A stretch of 34,718 nt of DNA from Saccoglossus kowalevskii (taxonomy: Eukaryota; Hemichordata; Enteropneusta; Harrimaniidae). Where the stretch lies: NCBI RefSeq assembly GCF_000003605.2, contig NW_003135376.1, positions 20,490 through 55,207 of the forward strand, given 5' to 3'. The translations under genes and the position numbers were made by a program. Positions within the stretch are counted from its first letter, which is position 1. Each line of letters starts with the position of its first letter. The notes beneath the pieces were generated by a model, which did not search any database, was not told the DNA's origin, and saw only the letters and a list, made by a program, of their open reading frames with translations. This document shows positions 25,285-34,718 of this stretch, piece by piece.

Positions 25285-25435
25285 GTCTTGACTGATTATG
25301 TTCAAACTTCACACAAATACCATCCGCACACCTATCTCCCACGTCCTGACTGATTATGTTCGAACTTCACACAAATACCCATCTGCATGCCTATCTCACG
25401 CGTTTGACTGATCACGTTCAAACTTCACACAGATA
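25285..25435. repeat. 58-bp tandem repeat, about 2.6 copies
   Basis: Repeats of TTGACTGATTATGTTCAAAC followed by TTCACACAAATACC and a variable CATCCGCACACCTATCTC segment. The copies are diverged. Confidence 0.85.
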
Positions 25436-27738
25436 CATATATTTATATATTTAACTTACCGTACCTCCAAGTTAAGCAACCTCTAAATATGGCACACTAT
25501 ATTAACTACTGGTCATAGATTCGATTGGCTGAATGTTGTCAACATAAACCATACTATTAATTGTTATTAGGGTATTTCACAGTTCTTTTGGCTTAACTAA
25601 AATACTTACTACATCCAAAGATTACAACTTTAGTATAGGGAAGTTTTGATGCCCAAATTGTAGAAGTATGTACAAAAGCACATTTCCTACTAAAAACATG
25701 CACAACCTGAATAAAATATTTGTCCAAATATGAAATTCAGTATGGACATCTGTACTGCATAACTATGCAAAATAGAACACTCTGTACTATAATTTGAAGA
25801 ATTGAAACTATCAACACAAAATGAACATATCGATATACCAAGTATCAAAGCAAGTGGACTGCTATTTTCAAGAAGTGAAAAATAACATTTTTGACCAAAT
25901 CAGTAACAGCTACACTCTGTCGACTAACACTAGTACCTTCATGAAATTCACTGTATCTTAAGGGTCAGAAGGTGCAAATAATTAGCATAAGGGCTCATAC
26001 CACTAATTGACGACAATGTTAAAATACAAGGAGATTGCTATATGAAAATGACAAAGTTGAAAACATGGCTCTAAAATGGGAAATCAACATGCAAGTTATC
26101 AACCACATGAAAAAAACAGACATGTTGGCCAGCTCAATCTCTCACAAATCTCAGGTAAACATACCTAATGTATTTGGATTGCACCTAGAGAAATCACTGG
26201 AAAAATCACCAAGATTAGAACATTCAAATGCACACAGAATAAACCTGCAGATACACAGCCGCTATTAAGTAGTAAACAAAAGATCACATGTTAGTCTCAC
26301 TTTTGACCTAGATGATGCACGCCCTCAAACAGGGAGCCACCTGAGAACAAAATATTTTTAAAATGTCATTGGTTCTTGAAAGGCATTTAAATTGAAGGCT
26401 ATGAATGGTCATTGAATGATAAGTGGCATGAGATCATAACAAATGATCCTCTGTTTGTTGTATCAGCATGTCTTAAGGGTCAGTGGAAAAAAAAGATGGG
26501 GGTGGTATAATAATTTAATGAGACATTTAATTAAAACTATTTGTATAGCTGCTGTGTTTATTGCAAATACAGTACAGTGTTTACATGACAAATTCAAAGA
26601 CTTGTAAAGATTTCACCTGACAACTAGATTCTGCTAGTCTAAGGATGGATCAAGTAAAAATGGTGATGACAAACTCATGATATTTCCCTGAATAAAAGGT
26701 TCAATCCAATAAATAAAGAGCAAATAAAAAGTGGTACCGGTAGTACCCATATTTGTTTTAATGAAACAAGTGCTTTCTTTATGTTAACATCAGGCCCTAC
26801 TCGGGTGGCCATTTTGAATTGAAAATTAATCAAACTGTACTGTAGAATCATTAACCCTTATCCTGCAAGCCCTTATTGACTTGACTGTATGCTATGAGGG
26901 TTAAAGGTGTTACCCAAGTGGGATACTTTGAATGCACTGTATGGCTGCGTGCAACACGACCTTTCTGTGACATATTCCAAATGACTGTCAGGGTAGAAGC
27001 AATATCATTTCTCACTAGATAACTGTGTGTAGTTAAATATGTAGTCATCATACCAAATTTCTAAGAAAAAAGTATTTTTATAGATGGACAACCACAGATC
27101 AGAACGATATATTGACGTTATACATGTTTCTCACAGCACTTTTGTCACTACACGACGCTAATCTGTGACATTTGATAATGCAAATATGATAATTATGAAA
27201 ATAGTTACTTGCTGCAATATTGTTGCAAAAGTTTAAACACAGTTTAATTCAAATTTTAACCCAGAGAATTATTCTTCAAGGCAGTTTCTGCATTACTATA
27301 CACATATGCAATGCACTGTGGGAGGAGATAAGAGAAAAAATATTTTCAGACTAGATAACAATATATTGATTCATACTGATAACAGCAGTTTTTCTGCCCA
27401 TATGATTGATCAAAATAACAAGACATGAATAAATTTCATCTCAGAAATGAAGATTAAAATGAATATTGTCCATAAAATTTCAGACTCTTGTTTCTCAAAC
27501 AATTGTCAGGTGATTCATTTTTTGTATCCTAATAACATGAACCTTTAATATGAAAGAAATTATATAGTCTTCAGTATGGCCATAACCTCCTTAATATAAA
27601 TACAGTAAAAATACACAGAGCATTTATTGTATACCGGTACTAGATCAATAAAATATCACTTATTTTGACCATACACACCTCCGTTATTTAGCCAAGTGCT
27701 ACTAACAAAGCAATTTATTATATATTTGTCACAAGGAC
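25436..27738. other. non-genic stretch
   Basis: AT-rich with no recognisable gene. Frames at 26035-26268 and 26851-27051 show no domain. Minus-strand AATAAA signals near 26550, 27623 and 27713 could end a long 3' UTR of the C3orf18-like gene. Confidence 0.4.
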
Positions 27739-28126
27739 ACCACAAGTTACAGTGTGCTGTAATTTTGCGGTATTGCACTGGGTATTTTCATCCTACCATA
27801 TTAGGAAATGGGAATTCCAAATATTAAGCAATTGTGTGCACAAGCGTCTTCTAATAATAAAAACAAACATGGCAGCCCCCAGCGTTTGACCGGACTGCAA
27901 ACAAAGAAGTTCACTAAATCTGTTCTAAACTTTTTCGATTTCAGCAATCCCATGATGTATCCTTGGGAGGAAAAGATGTATAATAATGAGGTTATTACGA
28001 GAATACCGCAAAGTATGCACTCAGACAATACGCCATTGCATCGACTTCCACGGCGCGTTGGTCGATACTCCTGCTGTACTGTCTTAGTGCATACTTTTCG
28101 GTATCCTCTGAATAACCTCATAATAT
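27739..28126 (+). mobile_element. foldback element, copy 1
   Basis: It has a body of about 240 bp (AAGTTACAGTGTG, GGTATTTTCATCC, CCATATTAGGAAATG, GTTTGACCGGACT, CTGTTCTAAA) followed by a hairpin of about 148 bp. The hairpin arms lie at 27980-28020 and 28087-28127 (GAGGTTATTACGAGAATACC; right arm inverted, GAGGTTATTCAGAGGATACC). The arms continue inward through AAAGTATGCAC and CAGACAATAC/AAGACAGTAC. Overlapping open frames of 115 codons on both strands are a by-product and show no domain. The element lies downstream of the C3orf18-like coding region. Confidence 0.75.
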
Positions 28127-30039
28127 ATAATATTATATACTGGTGCACTCACTGAAATAAACAAATGATAATATTCTTAGATTGCAACAGTCTGATAACC
28201 CATCTATAAAGTGATATAAAACAACTACAATTGTGAAAGTGTTGATTGAAATTGTCATGAATTAAAAATAACACATAAAGCCTATAAAATACATTTCTTT
28301 GAAAAATATATGGAAACAAATCACACATTCTTCAGGAAAATAAAATATATATTAATCAAAAGGCTACAAACTTTTTTATGGCAACACAATTCAAATAAAA
28401 ATATAACAATATGTGATAAATTGTAATTACAATACTGGAAGACAATTTTAAATATTAAAAGCTTCATATCTTCCATAAAAATTCAAAAATATTGCTGATT
28501 GTCACAATACATAACTCAAACTGCATTAATTGACACCAATTTAGAATTGCTTACAAGTCTTCTTTTTTTTTTAAATAAAAAAAAATGAAGAAATTAAAAA
28601 GAATCCCTGAAAATAGCAAAAATCGAAAATAATGGAATGATTGTGGGAAACAAATGACTTGCATGCACCCTCAGTGGCACAGGATAAGTGTCTAACCAGT
28701 GGTGTTTAAGTAACTAGATCTATTTCTGGAATTACCAGAATAAGCCAATCAGAAATTAATATATTTGCATAGTACGCAGACATTTTGTTATTATAATTTT
28801 CTGTTCACACTGTTATTGTTCAACTTTTTTTCAATGTCATTGGATGACTGTATTATTGAGTTGGCATTGGAAAAATTAGACTAAACTAACTATGACTATC
28901 AACAACATTTTTGTTTCTTGCTTGGTTGGTGGACATGGTGCACCATGTTCCATACAACATGTCTCGTAATATGAAAATTGCAGCTCATAAATGTGAACGG
29001 CAACTCAAACATAACAAAAGTCGTTTGTGTTTTTGCTATCTATTTTCGCAAACACTGCATTATTTTGTATTTTTATCTTTTGTTTTGTTTTCGAAAAAAA
29101 ACAAGATTGTAAAAGCAAGTCTAACCAATCCAAACAATTACTTGTAATGGTAATCGCAAATAGTATTATACTGTATAGCGCTCATGAAGTGGCAATAAAG
29201 GTTGGATGCAAACTAAAATTCACCGTAAACCATTTAATTTTCACTGCTAGAAATTGCGATTAGATGATGATAAAATTTTGCGCAAGGCACTGACACTTTA
29301 GGACCTCAGTGAAATTCTCACTGCTACAAAATTTTGCAATTTTTCACAGATTCATAAAATTACTGACAATTTGTCTCTTACAAAGCAATTTTACAATATT
29401 TTTTTATAATTGAGACTATAATGTTGTAAGGGTAGCAGAAGATAGTTTGTCTACGGTAGTTCCCAGACAAACTTCTCCCGACAGCACATGTTATGTGCAC
29501 ATACAACATATTGTACATGTATCTATTTCTCAGTACATATGAATAAAGTCTGCCTATACAACATAGACTAGGTAAAATACAAATCAGTATGCTTAGCATA
29601 ACATCAATAATACTGTACATTCAGTTGTTTGTATGCATGAATTTACTGTAACAACATTATAATAATCATTTTTTTAAAAGCTTAAACAGCTATAATGCTA
29701 GTTGATCAATTTTTTTTCAAATTTGTAATGAAGAGAATAACAGTAGTCAATTCTCGCTATCAAATGGAATGTATACTTTTTCTACCTCAGTTCTAAAAAT
29801 AAACTAACCTTAAGGCTATGCATATTTATGTAAAGTTTAATTCTCATTCTCATTCACCTTTATATAGTTTGACAGGATCAAAAAAATTTGCATCAAATAC
29901 TATGGATGAACACAGCTAGTCAAAACACAGACTGACTATTAACTCGCTCATTTTCAGAATACAGTAGTCAACAATTCAAAGCACCAATAAAAAACAAATT
30001 GTCAATTTTTTGAAACAGGAAAAACTGACTACATCGTTT
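28127..30039. other. downstream region and possible 3' UTR of the C3orf18-like gene
   Basis: Very AT-rich with many short runs. Frames at 28911-29147, 29027-29263 and 29378-29620 show no domain. Part of this may be transcribed as 3' UTR on the minus strand. Confidence 0.35.
29836..29841 (-). terminator. candidate poly(A) signal of the C3orf18-like gene
   Basis: ATTAAA on the minus strand lies about 200 bases after the stop codon. It is the nearest recognisable variant signal. Canonical AATAAA on this strand appears only farther away, near 27713, 27623 and 26550, so the true 3' end may be much more distal. Confidence 0.25.
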
Positions 30040-30099
30040 CTATATCTCTAGGGTTTCTGTTGAGAAGGCTAGCTTTGGAGAGTCATTGGGTGCTGGACT
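30040..30099 (-). CDS. C3orf18: C3orf18-like protein, terminal coding exon 3
   Basis: The acceptor TTTTCAG precedes base 30099. In phase 0 after exon 2 the exon encodes SPAPNDSPKLAFSTETLEI and then TAG at 30042-30040, giving residues 221-239. The tail is Ser/Pro/Thr-rich, as expected for a cytoplasmic end. The frame matches on both sides, and acceptor and stop are clear. I do not recognise conservation in this stretch, so it rests on splice logic. Confidence 0.75.
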   Translation of the reverse strand, partial: SPAPNDSPKLAFSTETLEI

Positions 30100-30546
30100 C
30101 TGAAAAGATGAAATGAGAATAATTTGTGTATAGCATAAAAGTATTACACAGGAGTTCAACTATCTACGGAGGGAATAGCATGCACTCACACAAGCACCTA
30201 GTCAAAGCAAACTACTGAAAACTATGTCTTTATCTATACTAAAGGATTAAGGTCATGCAACTGTGGTGACAAGCAATGGAAGTCCCATGACTGATTACAA
30301 AATCGCAAGACTAACAAAGACAAATGCACGTTGATCTGTGAAAAATGATTAGTGTTTGTAGAGATGTGATAGAGAATCACATGCGCAGTAACTGCACCCA
30401 TTCTGTTTTCTCAACCAAACTTGCATTTGGTGGTTACCAACAGGTGTCCATGGTGTTTCGTGATAATGGTTAGGAGTTTAATTTGATTTGCCATGAGCAT
30501 GCAACTTGCATGAAATAGAATAGATCATCACATATCGAACTACATG

Positions 30547-30593
30547 TATACATGTACATGGATATGGCAGTTGCATATCCTTGTACATGTATA
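30547..30593. repeat. intronic hairpin, 20-bp stem with 7-nt loop
   Basis: TATACATGTACATGGATATG and CATATCCTTGTACATGTATA pair over 19 of 20 positions around the loop GCAGTTG. It sits in the second coding intron (31290-30100) of the C3orf18-like gene. It is shorter than a typical animal microRNA precursor. Confidence 0.85.
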
Positions 30594-31290
30594 TTTTTAA
30601 GTTTGAATGAAGGTAATATTTACTCTAGTCTGTAAGTTATTCTGTGTAGGATTTCTGCTGATGAAATGCGGTACGAATTACATAGTAGTTGTGTGCTATT
30701 TTTTGTTTGATACAAATATCTTCTCTGTTGTATTTATAAAAAGTTTCAAAATTGCATGTGTTCATAGTTAAGTTAATGAGAAAAGCAAAATATACTCCCA
30801 CCCTTTAATATCATCTATATAGGCCTTTCTAAGCAATATAAATCTATACTAATTACAACATCATTCAATAAGTTATAGGAACACTTTCTAAAGAAACACA
30901 GGTTTAGTCACTGCCAGTCACTTACACTCATATTTGACTATGAAGTCAATGAATTTATTAACCTCATAACAATTAGTGTTGGTGACTGCCTAGTGATGAA
31001 CAAGTTGACAGAGCTCTCCATGAAATCTTGGTAATAAAAGTCTTTCAAATAATTATTAATCTTGCAGTAACTTACACTACTGATTTAGGAACTACATTAC
31101 ACAAATTACAAATCTGCGCTTTAGCCATTCTCCTGGAGAGCCCTGCATTATACATGCACTGAAAAGAATCTACTTTGCTTACATGTTAAACAAAAGATTA
31201 AAATCAAAACATCACTATCATTAAACAACTATTTCATACCAAAAAACACTCAATTATGACCATGTTTTAGGTGTAATAAACAGAGTCTAC

Positions 31291-31411
31291 CTTTATCTCT
31301 GTTGTAGCTGGATTATTGTCTCTTGATTCTGTCAGTAATTCAGTTTCCCAGTCTTCAGCTGCAGGATCAAAGTTATACAAGGGCATCAACTGATGCCGTA
31401 ATTTGTCCAGC
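31291..31411 (-). CDS. C3orf18: C3orf18-like protein, coding exon 2 (cytoplasmic signature)
   Basis: The exon is 121 bases, preceded on the minus strand by TTTAACAG and followed by GTAGAC. Its first base completes the Lys codon split after exon 1, and 40 codons follow. They encode residues 181-220, opening with LDKLRHQLMPLYNFDP directly after the basic membrane stop, then an acidic WETELL stretch. The block KLRHQLMPxYNFDP followed by acidic residues and ELL is the hallmark I know from C3orf18, with a related version in SMIM29. This is the strongest homology evidence in the window. The exon is too short to stand out as an open frame by itself. Confidence 0.85.
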
Positions 31412-31719
31412 CTGTTAAATAGATAAAAAACAAGATCAAGATAACAAATTTCAACATATAAAATAGTTGTCTTTATATATATATATAGTATAAATCACTC
31501 CTCCAAATCCATTCATTGTTAGAGTCAGTCAGTCAAAAAACTTAAAATGAATCCTAATACATGCACTTGTATAAATGCCAAGTTTTAAAACATCACTGTA
31601 TTTGGATTAGAAGTGAATGTACAGTACTAGAAGTGAAAAAATTACAAAATTAACAAAATTTGCTGCTGGACAAGTCCTCAAAGTTTAGTAGGTACTTATA
31701 GCCATGCAGAAAAATGCCA

Positions 31720-32014
31720 ATATTATGAGGTTATTACAAGGATACCTCAAAGTATGCACAAAAACAGTATGCCACGCATCGACCACCGCTGCGCGTCGCT
31801 TGATACTCCAGCTGTACTGTCTTTGTGCATACTTTGAAGTATCCTCGTAATTTTAGAACAGAATCAGCAAATTTCTTTATGGAGTCCGGTCAAACTCTGG
31901 TGGCAGCCACGCTTACGCGTGTAATCATTCCATATTTGGAATTCGCATTTCCTAATATGGTGGGATGAAAATACCCCGTAAAATACTGGAAAATTATGTC
32001 ACACTGTAACTTAT
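31720..32014 (-). mobile_element. foldback element, copy 2 (body inverted)
   Basis: It lies in the first coding intron of the C3orf18-like gene. The reverse complement matches the body of copy 1 from AAGTTACAGTGTGACATAAT to CTGTTCTAAA, with a deletion relative to copy 1 before the hairpin. The hairpin arms are at about 31720-31759 and 31825-31856. The hairpin centre (GCATCGACCACC through TGATACTCCAGCTGTACTGT) is in the same plus-strand orientation as in copy 1, although the body is inverted. Confidence 0.75.
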
Positions 32015-32473
32015 GGCTTTCATGTGGATTGATGGATAAAAGGAACGTCATAAGTGTTGGTATAGATGTGATGTGTCATTAGTCGAAATCTTTGTGAAGA
32101 AATTCAAAGAACAACCTACAACCAGTTTAAACATTGCTTTCACAAACAAATGTACCTATATCTCTTTTGTATTGATTATTTTATTTTGCCATAAAAAGGC
32201 ACTAAATATCCATCTATCTATCTATCATAAAGCTGCTTTACATCAATACATGAAGACACATTAAGATGTTTGAGCCTTTTAGGCACTATTTGTAGCGTAT
32301 GCATTTACATAAATTACACATGCGTTTCTATTGTCAAAAGAAAGAGTATTTTAAGGAGTCAGTAGATAACAAACATGATTTCTGGTTTATATGCGCTTCT
32401 TTTAGAGATGCGCTTCTGATAGAGCAAATATGGTATCTGTAAACAAATCAACACATACTCGCATACAACTTAC
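32015..32473 (-). other. remainder of first coding intron
   Basis: Intronic sequence between copy 2 of the foldback element and the donor at 32473. It contains (ATCT)n near 32210-32226 and nothing else recognisable. Confidence 0.5.
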
Positions 32474-33012
32474 TTGATTTTCTTTCGTAGATACACAATT
32501 AATGCAATTACAACACCAGTGGCTACCACAGCTCCTAGTGGTGTGAACACTATCACCATGGCACGATCAAGATTCCTGTAACGTTCATCATTTTTATCTG
32601 TAGGTTGTTTTGTTGATGTCGATACAGTGACAGTTCTGTTTGGTGTGTGACTGACTTGTGCTGGAACTTCAGTGACTAAGTGTTCTGTCGGTTCGATGCT
32701 GGATTTAGCTTTCATTGTAGTATGCAATGCAGTTGAATGTTTAGACGTGGACTGTGATAACGATAATATTTCTGTTGGGTTCACAGTTTGTGTTGTTTGT
32801 GGTTCTCCTTCCTCTTCAATCACACTGGATATATTAGCAGCAACTGTTGCAGGGTTAATTCCAGAAGTCTCAGTTGAAGCACTTTTTCCCCCACCCACCA
32901 TAGACAATGAGAGCAAAAAAAACAACAGACTCATCGTCAGATAAATATTCAGAGCACTATAAATACGCTCACATACAGGTGAGGTTGTTATTTTAGCTTC
33001 TTCAGTCGACAT
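32474..33012 (-). CDS. C3orf18: C3orf18-like single-pass membrane protein, coding exon 1
   Basis: This is the first coding exon of a three-exon gene of 239 residues in total. It gives residues 1-179 plus two bases of codon 180. Residues about 20-40 are a hydrophobic signal-like segment. Residues 45-145 form a Ser/Thr-rich, probably extracellular region with NIS (60) and NRT (125) glycosylation sequons. Residues 151-174 are a transmembrane helix followed by basic LRKKIK. Reading straight on gives a stop after residue 180, but that TAA lies inside a strong donor (CAA|GTAAGT) and is intronic. Exons at 31291-31411 and 30040-30099 continue the frame exactly. The first Met has A at -3 (GAAACATG). 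Met27 would give a more ordinary signal peptide, so the start is uncertain. The juxtamembrane tail encoded by the next exon matches vertebrate C3orf18 as I recall it. The molecular function of that family is not known to me. The ectodomain appears longer than in the vertebrate protein. Confidence 0.85.
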
Positions 33013-33612
33013 GTTTCTTCTCTATCCCTGTGGCGATCTAGTTGTAATAAATGTATAGCCAATATTTTATTTACATATTGATTCGCAAATCAGAGATTAT
33101 ATTATAATTTCAGACATCACATCAGACGAGAATCAATTGATAGCACCAGCATCCAATAATTTAATTCATTTACATAAAAATGAGTCTTTTGTAATATTAT
33201 TCTAAAACATATTGAATCACAAAACTGTCGTGCAGGCCCAGCTGATTGGTGAATCATCTGTAAACAAACAAACAAAACTGACATGTCATACACATAAAAA
33301 CTTACTCAGATTCCGACGAAATTCCCGATGACTAAGAAATATATTATTTTGATTTTGCCAATCTTAGAAAAGCCTAGGTGTGATTTCGTCCATGACGGTT
33401 TCAGAAGTTATAAGTATTGTACAAATTAAGTGTAAAAATCTTAATAAGACATCAAACATGTTAAAATAAAGTATCAGATGATGCAAATAATAATACAAAA
33501 ATTAAATTATATGAAATTTATTGTAATAATAGTGCAATCATTCAATCGACTATAAAGTCTGACTCGTCGCTGTGTCTGTGACGAAATAAAATTAGAAAGT
33601 CATTTCCAATGT

Positions 33613-33619
33613 CCTTACC
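33613..33619 (-). other. splice donor of a probable 5' UTR exon of the C3orf18-like gene
   Basis: On the minus strand the sequence reads ATATCAG|GTAAGGAC, a near-ideal donor, about 600 bases upstream of the start codon. A possible acceptor, TTACAACTAG, would start the next exon at 33037, 25 bases before the ATG. The acceptor is weak because its pyrimidine tract is poor. I infer a non-coding first exon ending at 33619. Confidence 0.4.
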
Positions 33620-33719
33620 TGATATTTCTCAACATATTGCCAAATCTTTCAAATTATCAACAATATTATACGCGTGCAAAACTATTACAGTATCACAGTT
33701 CATAATTTAAATTTTCACT

Positions 33720-33860
33720 GTTTCACAATTTTGGGGATTTTCATTAATTTCCGACCAAATACAATGTCAACGAACGACTCTCGTTATCTATAATCATTTG
33801 TGCGCATGCTTGACAATTTGAGCATGCGTAGTTGTAGATAGAACTAATTAACGTACACCA
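33720..33860. promoter_or_regulatory. putative divergent promoter with palindromic GCATGC motif
   Basis: The arms TGCGCATGCT (33801-33810) and AGCATGCGTA (33821-33830) face each other across 10 bases and match at 9 of 10 positions when inverted. Each resembles half of the NRF1 consensus YGCGCAYGCGCR. The region lies between a strong minus-strand donor (33619) and a plus-strand donor-like GTGAGT (33953). This arrangement suits a bidirectional promoter driving the C3orf18-like gene leftwards and another gene rightwards. No TATA box is evident. This is an inference from motifs and layout. Confidence 0.35.
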
Positions 33861-33864
33861 GCTG

Positions 33865-33952
33865 ATGAGGAGAAGCAAACGTGTTTCGTCGCTATCGTTT
33901 CAGCTTGAATCCGTACTTTGACAACCTGGCCCGTTTATCTAATTGTTGACAT
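33865..33952 (+). other. candidate 5' exon of a divergent plus-strand gene
   Basis: A GC-richer stretch ends at a GTGAGT donor (33953-33958). It includes an 18-codon open frame starting at 33865 (MRRSKRVSSLSF...) that stops at 33919-33921 before the donor. That frame would be an upstream ORF or a chance frame. In humans the head-to-head neighbour of C3orf18 is HEMK1, as I recall. Whether this exon belongs to a HEMK1 homologue cannot be seen here, because the rest of the gene lies beyond the window. Confidence 0.25.
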
Positions 33953-34171
33953 GTGAGTGAGTAAAAAAGTTCCGATTTACATGAAATGTACTTTTCTTTT
34001 AAAAAATATGATATAGAAAAAAATACAATGAATGTACAAACGTACGATTATGACATTTGTTGCTTTCCCAACTGAACTGAAGAACTATATTTTACTTTAA
34101 ATTTTTTATTACTTTTCATTTAAAAAACAAAAATTTGTGGCCTGCAACCCCGTATCGTAGAGAATAGAATA

Positions 34172-34718
34172 ATGATGAAAACAACAACTGTCAACAGTAT
34201 TAGGCAGACTAATCTTAATGTAGGTAGTTGGAACATTCACGGCCTTGGTGCTAAGTGTGTAGAATCTGATTTTACTTCTATTTTAAAGAAATTTGATATT
34301 TTGTGCTTACAAGAGACGTGGTTAGGTAGTCTAGGTACTAGTAGTTCATTAGATGTATTAGATAGTTATAGTTATTTTAAAACAGACAGAAAATGCAAAT
34401 CAGCTAGAAGTAGGAGGAACTCTGGGGGAGTGGCAATTTTGTTTAAATCAGGGTTGAGGGGAGGGCTGAGGGAAATAAAGTCTGAAATTAACGACTTCCT
34501 TTGGTGTAAATTGGACAAGGAATTTTTCTCATTAGAAAATGATATTTATTTGGGTTGTATATACATTCCACCCGAAAATTCGGTTTATCACTTAGATGTT
34601 GACTACTTTGGCATTTTAGAAAAAGAAATAACAGTTTTCTCCAATCAGGCCAGGTAATTATAACAGGTGATTTCAATAGTCGCACTGGAAATCTAATTGA
34701 TTACATTGCTTTTGGAGA
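34172..34718 (+). mobile_element. LINE (non-LTR retrotransposon) endonuclease fragment, frameshifted
   Basis: The frame from 34172 to 34657 encodes the N-terminal half of an apurinic-type (EEP) endonuclease. It shows NVGSWNIHGLG (residues 16-26, with the metal-site Asn), DILCLQETWL (42-51, with the catalytic Glu48), SGGVAILFK (84-92) and YIPPENS (131-137). The frame stops at TAA 34655-34657. The next family motif, GDFNSRTG, starts at 34666 in another reading frame and runs on to the window edge. This is consistent with loss of a single base near 34648. Motif order fits a CR1/L2-like or related LINE, but the reverse transcriptase lies outside, so the clade is unresolved. It would sit in the first intron of the suspected divergent gene. 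The 5' end of the element is not defined. Confidence 0.85.

Noticed and set aside
27801-28155. Overlapping 115-codon frames on both strands
   Set aside because: Both lie in the foldback element. The second copy at 31720-32014 does not preserve either frame.
32672-32944. 90-codon plus-strand frame opposite the C3orf18-like exon
   Set aside because: It is the antisense shadow of a well-supported coding exon.
34488-34685. 65-codon minus-strand frame
   Set aside because: It is the antisense shadow of the LINE endonuclease.

Overview
This window is animal nuclear DNA. It is AT-rich (about two thirds A+T by eye), has GT-AG introns with pyrimidine-tract acceptors, long non-coding stretches, minisatellites, small inverted-repeat transposons and part of a non-LTR retrotransposon. 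The one gene identified with confidence is a C3orf18-type membrane protein, which points to a bilaterian animal. The repeat content and gene spacing fit a marine invertebrate such as a mollusc, hemichordate, brachiopod or cephalochordate. I cannot name the species. There is no sign of prokaryotic DNA, tRNA, rRNA or CRISPR, and most long open frames are chance frames in AT-rich DNA.

Left part (1-17098): no confident gene. A 25-bp minisatellite of about 2.4 kb occupies 1984-4383. Each unit carries a nuclear-receptor-like half-site pair. Further right are a mariner-type MITE (6114-6324), a Harbinger-type MITE with near-perfect 52-bp ends (12444-12913), two copies of a TTAA-type small repeat (7584-7790, 13462-13677) and a 31-bp degenerate tandem repeat (15817-16033).

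Middle (17099-24662): a possible plus-strand gene tail, made of an 18-nt microexon (17099-17116) and a terminal exon (20957-21041). The intron between them holds a third TTAA-type repeat and a 40-bp minisatellite (17704-19918) interrupted by an assembly gap of 171 N. Downstream are a 66-nt hairpin inside a candidate small element (22771-23104) and an 11-copy 31-bp minisatellite (24318-24662).

Right part (24663-34718): a three-exon minus-strand coding region (33012 down to 30040) encodes a 239-residue single-pass membrane protein with the cytoplasmic signature of vertebrate C3orf18. An apparent stop after residue 180 lies inside the first coding intron. Two copies of a foldback element (27739-28126 and 31720-32014) lie near and within this gene, and their hairpin cores are inverted relative to their bodies. 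Upstream, around 33720-33952, a palindromic GCATGC motif sits between a minus-strand splice donor and a plus-strand splice donor, suggesting a divergent promoter. The window ends in the endonuclease part of a frameshifted LINE (34172 to the edge).

The genes do not form a pathway. The interest lies in the rebuilt C3orf18-like gene, its possible head-to-head partner, and the repeat architecture.
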